DNA from: Carboxylicivirga fragile
Lineage (GTDB): Bacteria; Bacteroidota; Bacteroidia; Bacteroidales; Marinilabiliaceae
Length of the DNA: 64,000 bases
Assembly: GCA_025499625.1 (NCBI GenBank)
Contig: JAFMVD010000018.1
Span: 33,726 to 97,725, forward strand
Reading direction: 5' to 3'
Under the pieces are notes generated by a model. That model saw nothing but the letters and a program-made list of their open reading frames with translations. It was not told the origin of the DNA and did no database searches. Positions 34,915 to 44,700 of this stretch are shown piece after piece. The translations under genes were made by a program, and so were the position numbers. How positions within the stretch are numbered: the first letter of the stretch is position 1; every line of letters starts with the position of its first letter.

Positions 34915-35796
34915 ATGAAACAGCTAATTGTTATAAGCTTGATAATGCTTGTTGGTGTAATGACAGGATACTCGCAAGAAGCGGATATACTAAAGAGTGA
35001 TGCTATAATAATGGAGAGCCAAATGCAATATTTAAAAGCAGCCGAACTATATGAGCAAGCCGCCATTAAATATGATGCAGAACAAAAGTCAGATGCTTTC
35101 ATGTATTTTAAGGCTGGGCAATGTTACAATCGTGTTAAAAGATATGATAATGCCTTACCATTATTAAACGAAGCCAAACAGAACGGTTACGATGAGGTTG
35201 ATTTATACATTTCTTTAGGAGATGCATATGTTGGAAAAAAGGATTATAAGCAAGCCGAAGAAGCCTTATTAAAAGGCAGAGAAAAGGATGAAGAACGAGA
35301 GTTGGACATAAATAAAAAACTGGCTTTTACCTACCTTAATAGCAAGCAATACGAAAAGTCGGTTGAAGTAATTAATGCTGGGCTTGCGGTGGAACCTAAT
35401 GATGTTTCTTTATTGTATTATTTAGGATCATCGTACCAACGATTAAAAAAGTACCCTGAAGCTTGTGAGTCGCTTGAACGTGTGCTTGAAGTTGACCCGA
35501 ATCATAAGAATGCCACTAAAATGCTTGGAGTACTTTATTTCAAATTAACCGATCACAAATATAATGTTGAAACTAAACGTTACGAGGCTTTAAAAAATCC
35601 AAGCAGAGTTGATTATCATAACTCTACAAAAAAAATGGAGCAGATAAGCAAAGGATACTCAAAAAGTTTGCCTTATCTTGAAAAAGCGCATTCTAACTCT
35701 CCAAAAGATAAATCAATAATTAGTTGCTTAAATGTGGCTTATCGTCGTTTAAAAATGGAGAATAAAGCTGATGAGATGAGTCAGTTGTTGGATTAG
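34915..35796 (+). CDS. Secreted tetratricopeptide-repeat protein
   Basis: The 293-residue protein has a signal peptide (about 1-20, ending GYSQ) and about five TPR units. Clear units are KAAELYEQAAIKYDAEQ, FMYFKAGQCYNRVKRYDNALPLLNEAKQNGY, LYISLGDAYVGKKDYKQAEEALLKGREK, AFTYLNSKQYEKSVEVINAGLAVEP and YYLGSSYQRLKKYPEACESLERVLEVDP. The last is followed by a linker and a degenerate helix pair (KSLPYLEKAHSNSPKD). It is a periplasmic scaffold of unknown partner. It is separate from the preceding TPR gene and is followed 66 bases later by a PD40 lipoprotein, a combination often seen in Bacteroidota envelope loci. Confidence 0.85.
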   Translation: MKQLIVISLIMLVGVMTGYSQEADILKSDAIIMESQMQYLKAAELYEQAAIKYDAEQKSDAFMYFKAGQCYNRVKRYDNALPLLNEAKQNGYDEVDLYISLGDAYVGKKDYKQAEEALLKGREKDEERELDINKKLAFTYLNSKQYEKSVEVINAGLAVEPNDVSLLYYLGSSYQRLKKYPEACESLERVLEVDPNHKNATKMLGVLYFKLTDHKYNVETKRYEALKNPSRVDYHNSTKKMEQISKGYSKSLPYLEKAHSNSPKDKSIISCLNVAYRRLKMENKADEMSQLLD

Positions 35797-35862
35797 GATT
35801 TTCTTGCAGAAGAATAATGTTTATCTTGCTGTTAATCATACTAACACCATTATTCTTAAACT

Positions 35863-36888
35863 ATGAAGAAAATATTATTAGTTGCCTCTGCAATAGCTCT
35901 TTTTCTAGGTGCTTGCTCAGTGCAAGACGAAAAAGAAGTGAAGAGTAATCATCCAAAACTTTCCGGCCCTTATATGGGGCAAAAGTTGCCAGGTAAGAAG
36001 GCGCAAATATTTGCGCCTGGAATTGTGTCAAATGGATTGTCAAACAGAGATGTTGCAATCACACAAGATGGTAAAGAAATGTATTTTGGAATGCACAATG
36101 TGGACTTTACCTTTTCTACTATTGTTGTAAGTAAGGAGGTAAATGGTGTTTGGACTCAACCTGAAGTTGTTGCATTTGCCTCTAATCCAAAATATATCTA
36201 CTTAGAACCTGCTTTAAGTCAAGATGATAATAAATTGTTTTTTCTTTCTAACCAACCAAAAAACCAAGTTGATACCATAAGCGATGAAGATATCTGGGTT
36301 GTTGACAGAGCTTCTGATGGCTGGGGTGAGCCCTATAATTTAGGTGCACCCATCAATACCAATGATAAAGAATTTTATCCTTCCATAACAGAGGATGGGA
36401 CAATGTATTTTACTCGTGAAAAAGAAGGACAGCGAAAATCTGCAATTTATCGAAGCCGATTACTTGATGGAGTTTATCAAGAGCCTGAGCTGTTGCCAGA
36501 GCAAATTAATTGTGGAGCAGGTCGATTTAATGTTAGTGTAGCTCCTGATGAGAGTTATGTAATTGTACCCGCATTTGGGCTAAAAGATGGATTAGGTGGC
36601 GTTGATTACTACATCGTATTCAATAATTTTGATGGAACATGGACGGAGCCGATTAATATGGGAGAAACAATCAATTCTTCAACAGGAAATGAATGGTCGC
36701 TATACGTTACACCGGATATGAAATACTTCTTTTTTATGGCAACTAAAAAGATGCAGAAGAATAATTATCCGGATAGGCTAAGTTGTGAGTTTTTCGAATC
36801 ATTAGCCCAACAGCCTGAAAATGGACATTCAGACATTTATTGGATAAGTTCAGAAATTGTGGATGAATTAAGGCAGAAAGTCCATTAA
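35863..36888 (+). CDS. PD40 (WD40-like beta-propeller) lipoprotein
   Basis: The 341-residue protein has a lipobox LGAC (Cys18) and a propeller of PD40-type blades. The repeated pattern shows as RDVAITQDGKEMYFGM, EPALSQDDNKLFFLSN, YPSITEDGTMYFTRE, FNVSVAPDESYVIVPA and EWSLYVTPDMKYFFFMA, each a strand pair with a D-G or D-E turn. Segments such as DIWVVDRASDGWGEPYNLG match TolB-like and OmpA-PD40 propellers of Bacteroidota. It probably binds other envelope proteins or peptidoglycan-linked partners. It lies 66 bases after the TPR gene, so the two may be co-transcribed. The terminator at 36915 follows. Confidence 0.85.
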   Translation: MKKILLVASAIALFLGACSVQDEKEVKSNHPKLSGPYMGQKLPGKKAQIFAPGIVSNGLSNRDVAITQDGKEMYFGMHNVDFTFSTIVVSKEVNGVWTQPEVVAFASNPKYIYLEPALSQDDNKLFFLSNQPKNQVDTISDEDIWVVDRASDGWGEPYNLGAPINTNDKEFYPSITEDGTMYFTREKEGQRKSAIYRSRLLDGVYQEPELLPEQINCGAGRFNVSVAPDESYVIVPAFGLKDGLGGVDYYIVFNNFDGTWTEPINMGETINSSTGNEWSLYVTPDMKYFFFMATKKMQKNNYPDRLSCEFFESLAQQPENGHSDIYWISSEIVDELRQKVH

Positions 36889-36914
36889 CCAGAGGAACAA
36901 GAATAACTAAAAAT

Positions 36915-36946
36915 AAATAAGCCGAATCAAATGATTCGGCTTATTT
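36915..36946. terminator. Bidirectional terminator between convergent genes
   Basis: AAATAAGCCGAATC pairs perfectly with GATTCGGCTTATTT around AAAT. It separates the rightward PD40 gene from the leftward gene that ends at 36972. Confidence 0.85.
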
Positions 36947-36971
36947 GTATAGTATTTTCTTTGGATACTTC

Positions 36972-37778
36972 TTATGGTTTCATAACACCATTAAAATATA
37001 ATACTTGATCGGTGTTAACCGGTATTTCATACGATACTTCCAAGCCATGTGGCATTGGTGAAATATGTAGAGTTAATTGAAATTCATCCTGCTTGGTACA
37101 CTCAATGGTATAAGGTTTTCCGGTATCGAAGTCATTTACTTCGTAGAAACATTTTTGTTGTTTGCCTCCTCTAAAGTAAATATTGGCCAATTCATCTTCT
37201 AAAAACTCGATTTTATAAACATTGTGCTGCTGAATCGAATCGGCAACAGTAAATGGATTATGGCTAATTAAGCCTGAGCCAAAGGCATCGCCAGATAATT
37301 GAATAGGTTTAAGAAAAAGATTCCACATCCCTAGTAACTCCTCCTGGGTACTAGGAAATGATGCTTCACTTAATTTGCCTCGAAGTAAGCGTAAAAAGGT
37401 GTTGTCGCGCTCAATCATATCCATATGAGTTTCATAGAGACGGTTAAGTGAATCGAGCAAAAAGGTGGTTGAATCCTCTAAGGTTTTTAGATGACTAACT
37501 TGTTTATCCCAAGCTTCATCAAATAAGTTTTGAGTGTTTTCAAGGGTTTCATTGATGTGTTTCTTATCAAGTGTTTTTGCTTTAAGATGTTCTAGAAATG
37601 CCTCATATTGCCTCCAATTTTCTTGAAGCGATTCAAAATCATTCTGAAGTAATAAATGCGACTTTTGTAGTGTGTCCAAACTAAACTGAATCTCTTTCTT
37701 AGTTTGACCTGAAGTATTTATAGCTCCGACTAAGATTAACGATAAAAGACCAAGTTTTAACAAGGGATATTTTTTCAT
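36972..37778 (-). CDS. Exported coiled-coil protein of unknown function
   Basis: I do not recognise this 268-residue protein. It has a signal peptide (about 1-24, ending SGQ), then a helical coiled-coil region at about 28-140 rich in Leu, Glu and Lys heptads (SLDTLQKSHLLLQNDFESL). A compact C-terminal part at about 145-268 looks beta-rich, with KIEFLEDELANIYFRGG, CFYEVNDFDTGKPYTIEC and a closing QVLYFNGVMKP. It faces the TonB-receptor gene across a 241-bp divergent region. An envelope role is likely from the signal peptide; nothing more can be said. Confidence 0.7.
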   Translation of the reverse strand: MKKYPLLKLGLLSLILVGAINTSGQTKKEIQFSLDTLQKSHLLLQNDFESLQENWRQYEAFLEHLKAKTLDKKHINETLENTQNLFDEAWDKQVSHLKTLEDSTTFLLDSLNRLYETHMDMIERDNTFLRLLRGKLSEASFPSTQEELLGMWNLFLKPIQLSGDAFGSGLISHNPFTVADSIQQHNVYKIEFLEDELANIYFRGGKQQKCFYEVNDFDTGKPYTIECTKQDEFQLTLHISPMPHGLEVSYEIPVNTDQVLYFNGVMKP

Positions 37779-38019
37779 ATTATGTGAAGGTTTTAATAGT
37801 TAACATTCAAGATATGAAATCGATAATAGAATTGCTGAGTTAATTGATAAGTGGCTTAAAATTGTAAGTAAAGAGTCTTTTAATGTGGATTATTTACTAA
37901 AACGAATCGTCTCCGATAAACAACAATTCGTCTGGTTAATCTTTCCATTCATCTTTGTTTATTTCAGGCACTGGTCGTTAAGCTTCAAATTTGCTTCTGT
38001 AAAAAAACAAAAAGCAAAA

Positions 38020-40161
38020 ATGAAACAGATAAAAATCATCAGTCTAAGTTTAATATTCTTCATTAGCACAGTAAATTTATTATCGCAGCAAATAGTTAGT
38101 GGCAAGGTAGTCTCAAGCGATGGTGAAACCCTGGTAGGTGTTAATATTGCCATCGAAGGCACTTATGTAGGCACCATCACTGATATGGATGGCGAGTTTG
38201 AATTTGAAACAGAGGAAGTAGCTGGAAAAAGCCTGGTGGTTAGTTATATTGGTTTTTCGCCCTTAACATTAAACCTTGATGATGTTGATTCACGAAATAT
38301 TGTGATTTGCTTGAAAGAAAGCATGACAAGTCTTAATGCTGTAACCATTACTGCAGGTTCTTTTGCTGCCGATGATAAAAAACGCGCTTCGGTGCTTGAA
38401 CCACTCGATATTTACACCACAGCAGGATCGTTGGGCGATATTAATGGTGCATTGAAAACATTACCCGGTACGCAGCCTGCAAGCGACGATGGTAGGTTAT
38501 TGGTGCGTGGTGGAGATGCCTCCGAAACAAAGACTTTTGTGGATGGACTTTTGGCCGCCAAACCCTATTATTCAAAAGTGCCCGATTTACCAACGCGCGG
38601 ACGATTTTCTCCAAGTTTATTTAGCGGTACTGTATTTAGTACCGGAGGTTACTCAGCCGAATATGGGCAAGCTTTATCGTCGGTATTAATTCTCGAATCG
38701 AGTGATGTGGCTTTGGAAGCAATAACGAGTGTGTCGCTTATGAGTATTGGTGGTGAGCTATCGAATACCTGGTGTTCAAATAATCGATCTACATCGTTGG
38801 GAGTTAGTTATACCAACATGGCACCTTATTATAGCTTGGCCGATAACCGATTGGATTGGACAAAACCAACTGAGGCCACTGGTATCAATTTTATGCATCG
38901 TCAAAAATTTGATAATGGCGCCATGTTAAAAGTATTTTCTACAGGTGATTATGGTGTGAGTGCCTTTAATTCAAATATTGGAGATGAAATAACTAATATT
39001 GATACCGAAGGAGGCAACGCCTATGTTAATGTGAACTATTCGGTGCCTACGGGCGAGAACTCATTTTTAAAGACGGGAATAGCTACCACCATAGATGATC
39101 AGAGACAGTTAGCTGGTATGCATCGTACAAGCGATGATGAGTTAAGCATTGAAGTGCGGGCAACAATGGTAAACGCCATTAGTGATGGTATAGAATTATC
39201 GTACGGTATAGCTGATGCATATACGAACTATAAGCAGGCTTATCAACACTTAGGTTCTTCACAAAGTTGGAATGGAGGAGTAAAAGACCATATACTAGCC
39301 GGATTTATTGAGCCAGAAATTAAGCTGTCAGCTCGATTTGCCTTTCGTCCTGGTTTGCGATTAGAATACTCGAGTGCATTGGCAAAGATGAATATCTCAC
39401 CTCGTTTATCTGTTGCTTATAAAACCGGAAAAAATAGTCAATTATCTGCTGCCTATGGGCAATATTATCAAAACCCAGTAAATGAATATTTAAAGTTTAC
39501 CACTGATTTTAACTACGAGAAATCGACACATTATATAGCCAGTTATCAGGTGGGAAGTTTAAAGAAGCGCTTGTTGCGTATGGAAGCTTATTACAAGCAA
39601 TACGATCAGTTGGTGACGTACGATATGGGGCAACATACTTATGATTTAAATTTCAATAACAATGGCGATGGGTATGCCAAGGGTATCGATATATTCTTTC
39701 GCGATAGAGAGACGATTAAACGCACTGACTATTGGGTATCCTATTCATATATTGACACCAAACGCCAGTACAAGGATTATCCTCAGAAAGTATCACCTTC
39801 GTTTATATCTGAACATACCTTTTCTGCGGTAGCAAAGTATTTTGTGGGAGCGATCAATACGCAGGTAGGAGCTACCTGGATTATGGCATCTGGTCGTCCT
39901 TATCACCAGCCTGATGATTCTGAGTTTATGAATCGTAAGGCTCCCATGTATAACGATTTGAGTTTAAATTTGAGCTACTTAACACATATTGCAGGATATT
40001 CTACGATAGTACACTTTTCCATGTCAAACGTGCTGGGCCGAAAACATTTGGTGGGTTACCAAACCATTCCATCGGGTAATGGTCAGCCAGATACATTAAT
40101 GCCCTTATTGCCCGATATCAAGCAATTTATGTTTCTAGGAGTTTTTATATCAATCAATTAA
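38020..40161 (+). CDS. TonB-dependent receptor with carboxypeptidase-like N-terminal domain
   Basis: From ATG 38020 the 713-residue protein has a signal peptide (MKQIKIISLSLIFFISTV, ending LSQQ). A CarboxypepD_reg-like beta-sandwich follows (about 25-105: VSGKVVSSDGETLVGVNIAIEG, GTITDMDGEFEF, VVSYIGFSPL), then the plug (ALKTLPGTQPASDDGRLLVRGGDASETKTFVDGL) and a 22-strand-type barrel. The upstream ATG at 37885 was not used because it would put 45 residues before the signal peptide. No SusD partner gene follows, so it is a classical receptor rather than a SusCD pair. It heads a run with a TPR-like protein and a LytS/LytTR pair. The substrate is unknown. Confidence 0.92.
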   Translation: MKQIKIISLSLIFFISTVNLLSQQIVSGKVVSSDGETLVGVNIAIEGTYVGTITDMDGEFEFETEEVAGKSLVVSYIGFSPLTLNLDDVDSRNIVICLKESMTSLNAVTITAGSFAADDKKRASVLEPLDIYTTAGSLGDINGALKTLPGTQPASDDGRLLVRGGDASETKTFVDGLLAAKPYYSKVPDLPTRGRFSPSLFSGTVFSTGGYSAEYGQALSSVLILESSDVALEAITSVSLMSIGGELSNTWCSNNRSTSLGVSYTNMAPYYSLADNRLDWTKPTEATGINFMHRQKFDNGAMLKVFSTGDYGVSAFNSNIGDEITNIDTEGGNAYVNVNYSVPTGENSFLKTGIATTIDDQRQLAGMHRTSDDELSIEVRATMVNAISDGIELSYGIADAYTNYKQAYQHLGSSQSWNGGVKDHILAGFIEPEIKLSARFAFRPGLRLEYSSALAKMNISPRLSVAYKTGKNSQLSAAYGQYYQNPVNEYLKFTTDFNYEKSTHYIASYQVGSLKKRLLRMEAYYKQYDQLVTYDMGQHTYDLNFNNNGDGYAKGIDIFFRDRETIKRTDYWVSYSYIDTKRQYKDYPQKVSPSFISEHTFSAVAKYFVGAINTQVGATWIMASGRPYHQPDDSEFMNRKAPMYNDLSLNLSYLTHIAGYSTIVHFSMSNVLGRKHLVGYQTIPSGNGQPDTLMPLLPDIKQFMFLGVFISIN

Positions 40162-40180
40162 TAATCTTAAACAATCTATT

Positions 40181-40819
40181 ATGAAATCATTTATTATTGT
40201 TCTTATTACTTGTATGCTTGTAGCATTGAATTTGTCAGCAACAAATTATCATGATGTGATGAAACAAAACATTACGAAGCTGATAAAATCAAATTCCATT
40301 GAGGAAATCAATCAAATAGCAGCGACTTTCGAGCGCATTGCGAATGCTGAAAAAGAAGAGTGGTTGCCCCGATATTATTCGGCCTATGCACATGCCAGGG
40401 CAACGCATTTTATGAGTGATACCGATTCAATCGACGTAAGCTTGGATAAGGCGCAGGCATACATCAATGAATTACTTAAATCAAATGAGGATGAGTCGGA
40501 GGTACATGTGCTTCAGGCTTTGGTTTACAGTTTACGTATTACCAGTGCCTCGCGTGGATATAAATACTCAAGCCTTTCGAATAAATCTTTGGATCGTGCC
40601 ATGCAGTTAAACGCTGAGAATCCACGTATTTATTACTGTAGAGGAAATAATGTATTCAATACACCAAAAATGTTTGGAGGCGGAGCAACAAAGGCAGAGA
40701 AACTATTTACAACAGCCAATGAAAAATTTGAATCGGAGAAACAAGAAAATGAACTTTGGCCAAGCTGGGGCCTATATCATAATACACAAATGTTGAAAAA
40801 GTGTAAAGAATCAAATTAA
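40181..40819 (+). CDS. Exported TPR-like helical protein in the TonB-receptor operon
   Basis: The 212-residue protein has a signal peptide (about 1-20, ending LSAT) and helical repeats resembling degenerate TPRs: WLPRYYSAYAHARATHF, LDKAQAYINELLKSNEDESEVHVLQALVYSLRIT and LNAENPRIYYCRGNNVFNTPKMFGGGATKAEKLFTTANEKF. The block MFGGGATKAEKLF with YYCRGNN is distinctive and suggests a specific family, but I cannot name it. It starts 19 bases after the receptor stop and ends 30 bases before the sensor kinase, so all four genes look co-transcribed. It may link receptor state to signalling, which is inference. Confidence 0.75.
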   Translation: MKSFIIVLITCMLVALNLSATNYHDVMKQNITKLIKSNSIEEINQIAATFERIANAEKEEWLPRYYSAYAHARATHFMSDTDSIDVSLDKAQAYINELLKSNEDESEVHVLQALVYSLRITSASRGYKYSSLSNKSLDRAMQLNAENPRIYYCRGNNVFNTPKMFGGGATKAEKLFTTANEKFESEKQENELWPSWGLYHNTQMLKKCKESN

Positions 40820-40849
40820 TGTGTATTTTTCAGTTTTAATACTCAAACC

Positions 40850-41929
40850 ATGGCTCATTTTTATAACACATTTGATAGCAATGTAAGTAAACGCACTGTT
40901 CTAGGGCGCGTCTTTTCCACTGGTGTTATTTCTTCAAGTATTGGATTTATCTTCTTGTATTTGTCGTGTCCTGAGTGTGTATCAAATCCAAAAACGGTAT
41001 GGCTCAATGTGTGTTATAGTTTGCTTTTGGGGTATGGTTTGTTTTCATACGGCTTCATGTTTGGGTGGATCGAACGCAGGTATATCTCATGGATTAATCA
41101 CCCGCTTAAAAGCATTATACTTGTATTTTTATTTTCTACCTTTTATTGCGGAGCTGTTATTCTAGGGGTCAACTGGTTTTGGCATAGTGTTATTGAGGGC
41201 GTATCATTTTCGCACTTCGTTAAGCACTATGGATTTGTTATGTGGATTGAGTTTGGCATCTTCTATTTTATTGCTTTATGGTTTTATGCGCGATCATTTT
41301 TCCTGGAGTGGCGCAGAGAAGTTGAAAACCGCGAGCGCTTAAAACGGGAAGCTTTAATGTTACAATACGAGACATTAAAGACGCAGGTGAATCCGCATTT
41401 TTTATTCAATAGCCTCAATTCCTTAATTAGCTTGATGGATATTAACATTGACTCAGCTAAGCAATTTACTTCAGAATTATCACGATTTTATCGCGATATA
41501 TTATATTTGAAGGGGAAGGAGTTAATTCCATTAAATGAAGAAGTTGATATACTAAAACGATACATGTATCTACAACAGATTCGCTTTGGAGAAAAGTTCT
41601 CTTTTGAGTTAAATATCGATTCGAGTGTCAGTGCAATGGTTATTCCCTTATCTGTGCAGATGTTGGCTGAAAATATATTCAAACACAATGTCATTTCAGG
41701 TGATGAAAAGCTGAAGATTAAGCTTGGCATTGCAGAAAGCAATCTTGTTATTAGCAATTCTTATCTGCCGAAACCTGATCCCGAGGAGTCAACAGGATTG
41801 GGGCTTTCCAATTTAAGAGAAAGGATTCTTTATTTGACAGGTAAAGAGTTGGTCGTTAAAGAAAGTGAGAATGAGTTCACCGTTGTTTTACCTTTAGTTT
41901 TTATCGATAATGAAAATATTACTGGTTGA
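40850..41929 (+). CDS. LytS/YehU-type sensor histidine kinase
   Basis: The 359-residue membrane kinase has about four membrane segments (roughly 20-42, 50-72, 85-108 and 120-145) and a short coiled coil (EWRREVENRERLKREALML). The His_kinase block TLKTQVNPHFLFNSLNSLISLMDI carries the phospho-accepting histidine. A small HATPase domain follows (VQMLAENIFKHNVIS, then STGLGLSNLRERILYL). This family has no separate dimerisation domain. Its 3' end overlaps the response regulator by 20 bases. No extracellular sensor domain is present, so it may sense the membrane or partner proteins. Confidence 0.93.
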   Translation: MAHFYNTFDSNVSKRTVLGRVFSTGVISSSIGFIFLYLSCPECVSNPKTVWLNVCYSLLLGYGLFSYGFMFGWIERRYISWINHPLKSIILVFLFSTFYCGAVILGVNWFWHSVIEGVSFSHFVKHYGFVMWIEFGIFYFIALWFYARSFFLEWRREVENRERLKREALMLQYETLKTQVNPHFLFNSLNSLISLMDINIDSAKQFTSELSRFYRDILYLKGKELIPLNEEVDILKRYMYLQQIRFGEKFSFELNIDSSVSAMVIPLSVQMLAENIFKHNVISGDEKLKIKLGIAESNLVISNSYLPKPDPEESTGLGLSNLRERILYLTGKELVVKESENEFTVVLPLVFIDNENITG

Positions 41930-42677
41930 AGATGAGCATTTGGCAGCTAAGCGATTAGAAGCCATGATAAACAAACAACGCATTGGAGCTCAAGTGCTGA
42001 CTTGCTGCGATTCGATAAAACAAACTGTAGAGTGGTTAGAAACACATGAACATCCTGATATTGCATTTTTCGATATTCAATTGGGCGATGGGTTAAGTTT
42101 CGAAATATTTAAGCAGGCAAAGTTTAGTTTTCCTGTTGTTTTTACAACTGCTTACGATCACTATGCCATAAATGCTTTTCAGGTGAATGGATTAGATTAT
42201 CTGCTAAAACCAATCGAGAATGAAGATTTGGAGCGAGCACTTGCAAAGTATGAGAAGGGTCAACAGCAAATAGATGATTCCTTTAAAGAAGCACTTTTGT
42301 TAGCAGCAAAACAGCTTAAAACGAATGATGATCAATACAAAAATCGTTTTTTAATAAAGGTAGGTGAGCATTTAAAAATGGTTGATACCAAACAAATTGC
42401 TTTTAGCTACAGTATGGACAAGGCAAATTATATTCGTACTAAAGATGGACATACCTATGCCATTGATCAGAGTTTGGAGCAAATGGAACTTCAACTCAAC
42501 CCAAAGCAGTTTTTCAGAATTAGTCGTAAGTATCTTATTCAAATGGATGGCATTAAAGATATGATCAGTTTTGGCGTTGCGCGATTAAAACTGGTCATGG
42601 ATGGTTCTAGTAGTGATGAAGAAATAATTGTTAGTCGCGATAAGGTTAAGTTATTTAAAGCATGGCTCGAAAATTAG
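41910..42677 (+). CDS. LytTR-family response regulator
   Basis: The 255-residue protein has a receiver domain (1-120) with VEDEH acidic residues, the phospho-acceptor in IAFFDIQLGDG, and LDYLLKPI with the conserved lysine. A LytTR DNA-binding domain (about 145-250) shows the FLIKVGEHLKMVDTKQIAFSYS and FFRISRKYLIQMDGI stretches. It overlaps the LytS-type kinase gene by 20 bases, so both are made together. It probably controls the TonB-receptor operon in which it sits, or other genes; no LytTR binding site can be assigned from sequence alone. Confidence 0.94.
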   Translation: MKILLVEDEHLAAKRLEAMINKQRIGAQVLTCCDSIKQTVEWLETHEHPDIAFFDIQLGDGLSFEIFKQAKFSFPVVFTTAYDHYAINAFQVNGLDYLLKPIENEDLERALAKYEKGQQQIDDSFKEALLLAAKQLKTNDDQYKNRFLIKVGEHLKMVDTKQIAFSYSMDKANYIRTKDGHTYAIDQSLEQMELQLNPKQFFRISRKYLIQMDGIKDMISFGVARLKLVMDGSSSDEEIIVSRDKVKLFKAWLEN

Positions 42678-42860
42678 TTTGCTAATCGCATTGATAGCTT
42701 ATAGGTACTCAAATGTGTTAATTATTGAAATCATTCCTAAAAAAGGTGCTAATGAATGAACATTTTTAAGGCTTGAGTGTCTTTTTTGTGAGAATCATTG
42801 CATGGTTCCCAAAAAACTGATTTTCTTTGTAACCGATTTAACACGATTAAATTTAATAAA

Positions 42861-43397
42861 ATGGAAATAGGAAGAAATAAACTAGTCACACTTTCCTACG
42901 AATTACGTCTGAATGGAACTGATGGCGAGGTAGTTGAAAAAACCGAAGCTAATGCTCCTTTAGAGTTTGTTTTTGGTGCTGGTAAAATGTTGGAAATGTT
43001 CGAAAACAAGTTAGAAGGTTTTGCAAAAGGCGCTAGCTTCGATTTTGAATTAAAAGCAGCTGAAGCATATGGTGAAGTTAATCCAAATGCAGTTGTTGAG
43101 ATTCCAAAAAATATTTTTGAAGTAGAAGGAAAAATTGATGACGAACTATTGACTGTTGGAAATCAGGTTCCTATGCAAGATGCCCATGGCAACCGTTTGA
43201 ACGGTATTGTTTTGGAAGTAGCTGATGAAAACATCAAAATGGATTTTAATCACCCATTAGCAGGAGATAACCTTTTCTTTAAAGGTGAAGTGGTAGAAGT
43301 ACGCGAAGCATCGGAAGATGAGTTAGCTGAGGCTTGTGGCACTGGTGGTTGTGGAACTAGTAGCGGTGGCTGCGGTGGTGGTTGTTCTTGTGGATAA
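42861..43397 (+). CDS. FKBP-type peptidyl-prolyl cis-trans isomerase, SlyD-like
   Basis: From ATG 42861 the 178-residue protein is a SlyD-like FKBP. The FKBP core is split by an insert-in-flap (about 68-120), with GAGKMLEMFENKLEGFAKGASFDF before it and MDFNHPLAGDNLFFKGEVVEV after it. The C-terminal tail holds five cysteines among glycines (ACGTGGCGTSSGGCGGGCSC), resembling the metal-binding tail of SlyD. Such proteins combine prolyl isomerase and chaperone activity in the cytoplasm. The long frame from 42798 was not used because ATG 42861 gives the family start MEIGRNKLVTLSYEL. A strong terminator follows. Confidence 0.93.
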   Translation: MEIGRNKLVTLSYELRLNGTDGEVVEKTEANAPLEFVFGAGKMLEMFENKLEGFAKGASFDFELKAAEAYGEVNPNAVVEIPKNIFEVEGKIDDELLTVGNQVPMQDAHGNRLNGIVLEVADENIKMDFNHPLAGDNLFFKGEVVEVREASEDELAEACGTGGCGTSSGGCGGGCSCG

Positions 43398-43416
43398 TCT
43401 TCATTAACGATATTTG

Positions 43417-43446
43417 AAGGGAGGTATTTATACCTCCCTTTTTTTA
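43417..43446 (+). terminator. Intrinsic terminator after the FKBP gene
   Basis: AAGGGAGGTA pairs perfectly with TACCTCCCTT around TTTA, followed by a T run. Confidence 0.9.
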
Positions 43447-43535
43447 TTTTTTCACCGCAATTGATCTTGTCGTAAACTTATAATGCATTATTTTTACGGC
43501 CTTAAATATTACAAATTGATATTAATAAAAGTGCT

Positions 43536-44612
43536 ATGTCAGGAAATTCGTTCGGAACTCTCTATAAATTAACTTCATTTGGTGAATCTCATGGAAAAGC
43601 TGTGGGTGGTGTTATCGAAGGTGTTCTGCCGGGTACAATCATCGATGAAACATTTATCCAAGCTGAATTAGATCGACGTAGACCTGGTCAATCAGCCATT
43701 ACAACTCCTCGTGATGAAGCGGATAAGGTAGAATTTTTGTCGGGTATTTTTGAAGGAAAGGCAACGGGTACACCTATTGGTTTCTTAATATGGAATAAAG
43801 ATCAACGCTCAAAGGACTACGGAAATATCAAAGACGTGTATCGTCCTTCCCATGCAGATTATACATATCAAAGCAAATATGGCATAAGAGATTATCGTGG
43901 AGGAGGTCGCTCATCGGCTCGTGAAACCATAGCGCGTGTTGTTGCTGGGGCAATTGCTAAATTAATTTTGCAGCAAATGGGAATAAGCATCCACGCTTTT
44001 ACAACAACAGTTGGTGATTTAAAACTTGACAAAGATTACAATGAGCTGGATTTGGCTAAAGCTGAAGAAAACATTGTTCGTTGTCCAGATGCTGAAACGG
44101 CAGAAAAAATGATTACTTATATCGATCAGGTACGTAAAGATAAAGACTCGATTGGAGGAGTAATTACATGCGTTATAAAACAAGTACCTGTTGGATTAGG
44201 CGAACCAGTCTTCGGTAAATTACATGCTACACTTGGAAGCGCCATGTTAAGCATCAATGCGGTTAAAGGTTTCGAATATGGTTTGGGTTTTGGAGCAACT
44301 CATTTGAAAGGAACTGAGCATAATGATGAGTTTTACATGGAAGGCGATAAGGTGCGTACGCGTACTAACCGTTCCGGTGGAATCCAGGGGGGTATTTCTA
44401 ATGGCGAAGACATCTATTTCAATGTAGCCTTTAAACCGATTGCAACCGTACTAAAAGAGCAGAAAACAGTCAACAGTATGGGAGAGGAGATAAGTTCTAC
44501 AACCAAGGGGCGTCACGATCCATGTGTATTGCCACGTGCGGTACCTATCGTAGAATCAATGGCGGCTATGGTTTTGGCCGATGCTGTGCTTCTGAATAAG
44601 ATGTATCTGTAA
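43536..44612 (+). CDS. aroC: Chorismate synthase
   Basis: AroC converts 5-enolpyruvylshikimate-3-phosphate to chorismate using reduced FMN, the last common step for aromatic amino acids. The 358-residue protein has the signatures [67 protein letters not shown] and the C-terminal [20 protein letters not shown]. Length and motifs match the complete enzyme. It stands alone between the FKBP terminator and a symporter gene. A palindromic TAATGCATTA with arms GTAAA and TTTAC lies at about 43472-43498 in its upstream region. Confidence 0.97.
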   Translation: MSGNSFGTLYKLTSFGESHGKAVGGVIEGVLPGTIIDETFIQAELDRRRPGQSAITTPRDEADKVEFLSGIFEGKATGTPIGFLIWNKDQRSKDYGNIKDVYRPSHADYTYQSKYGIRDYRGGGRSSARETIARVVAGAIAKLILQQMGISIHAFTTTVGDLKLDKDYNELDLAKAEENIVRCPDAETAEKMITYIDQVRKDKDSIGGVITCVIKQVPVGLGEPVFGKLHATLGSAMLSINAVKGFEYGLGFGATHLKGTEHNDEFYMEGDKVRTRTNRSGGIQGGISNGEDIYFNVAFKPIATVLKEQKTVNSMGEEISSTTKGRHDPCVLPRAVPIVESMAAMVLADAVLLNKMYL

Positions 44613-44666
44613 AAAGAATGATTAAGGATCAATGATTAATTGAATTTTGATCGAAAAATACTTAAT

Positions 44667-44700
44667 AGAAACCTGAGGCTTTGTCTTGGGTTTTCTTTTT
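44667..44700 (+). terminator. Imperfect terminator after aroC
   Basis: AGAAACC pairs with GGTTTTCT (one bulged T) around a 15-base loop, ending in CTTTTT. It lies 54 bases after the aroC stop. Confidence 0.45.

Noticed and set aside
37885..38019. 45-residue extension of the TonB-dependent receptor
   Set aside because: It would precede the signal peptide; ATG 38020 gives a normal export signal.
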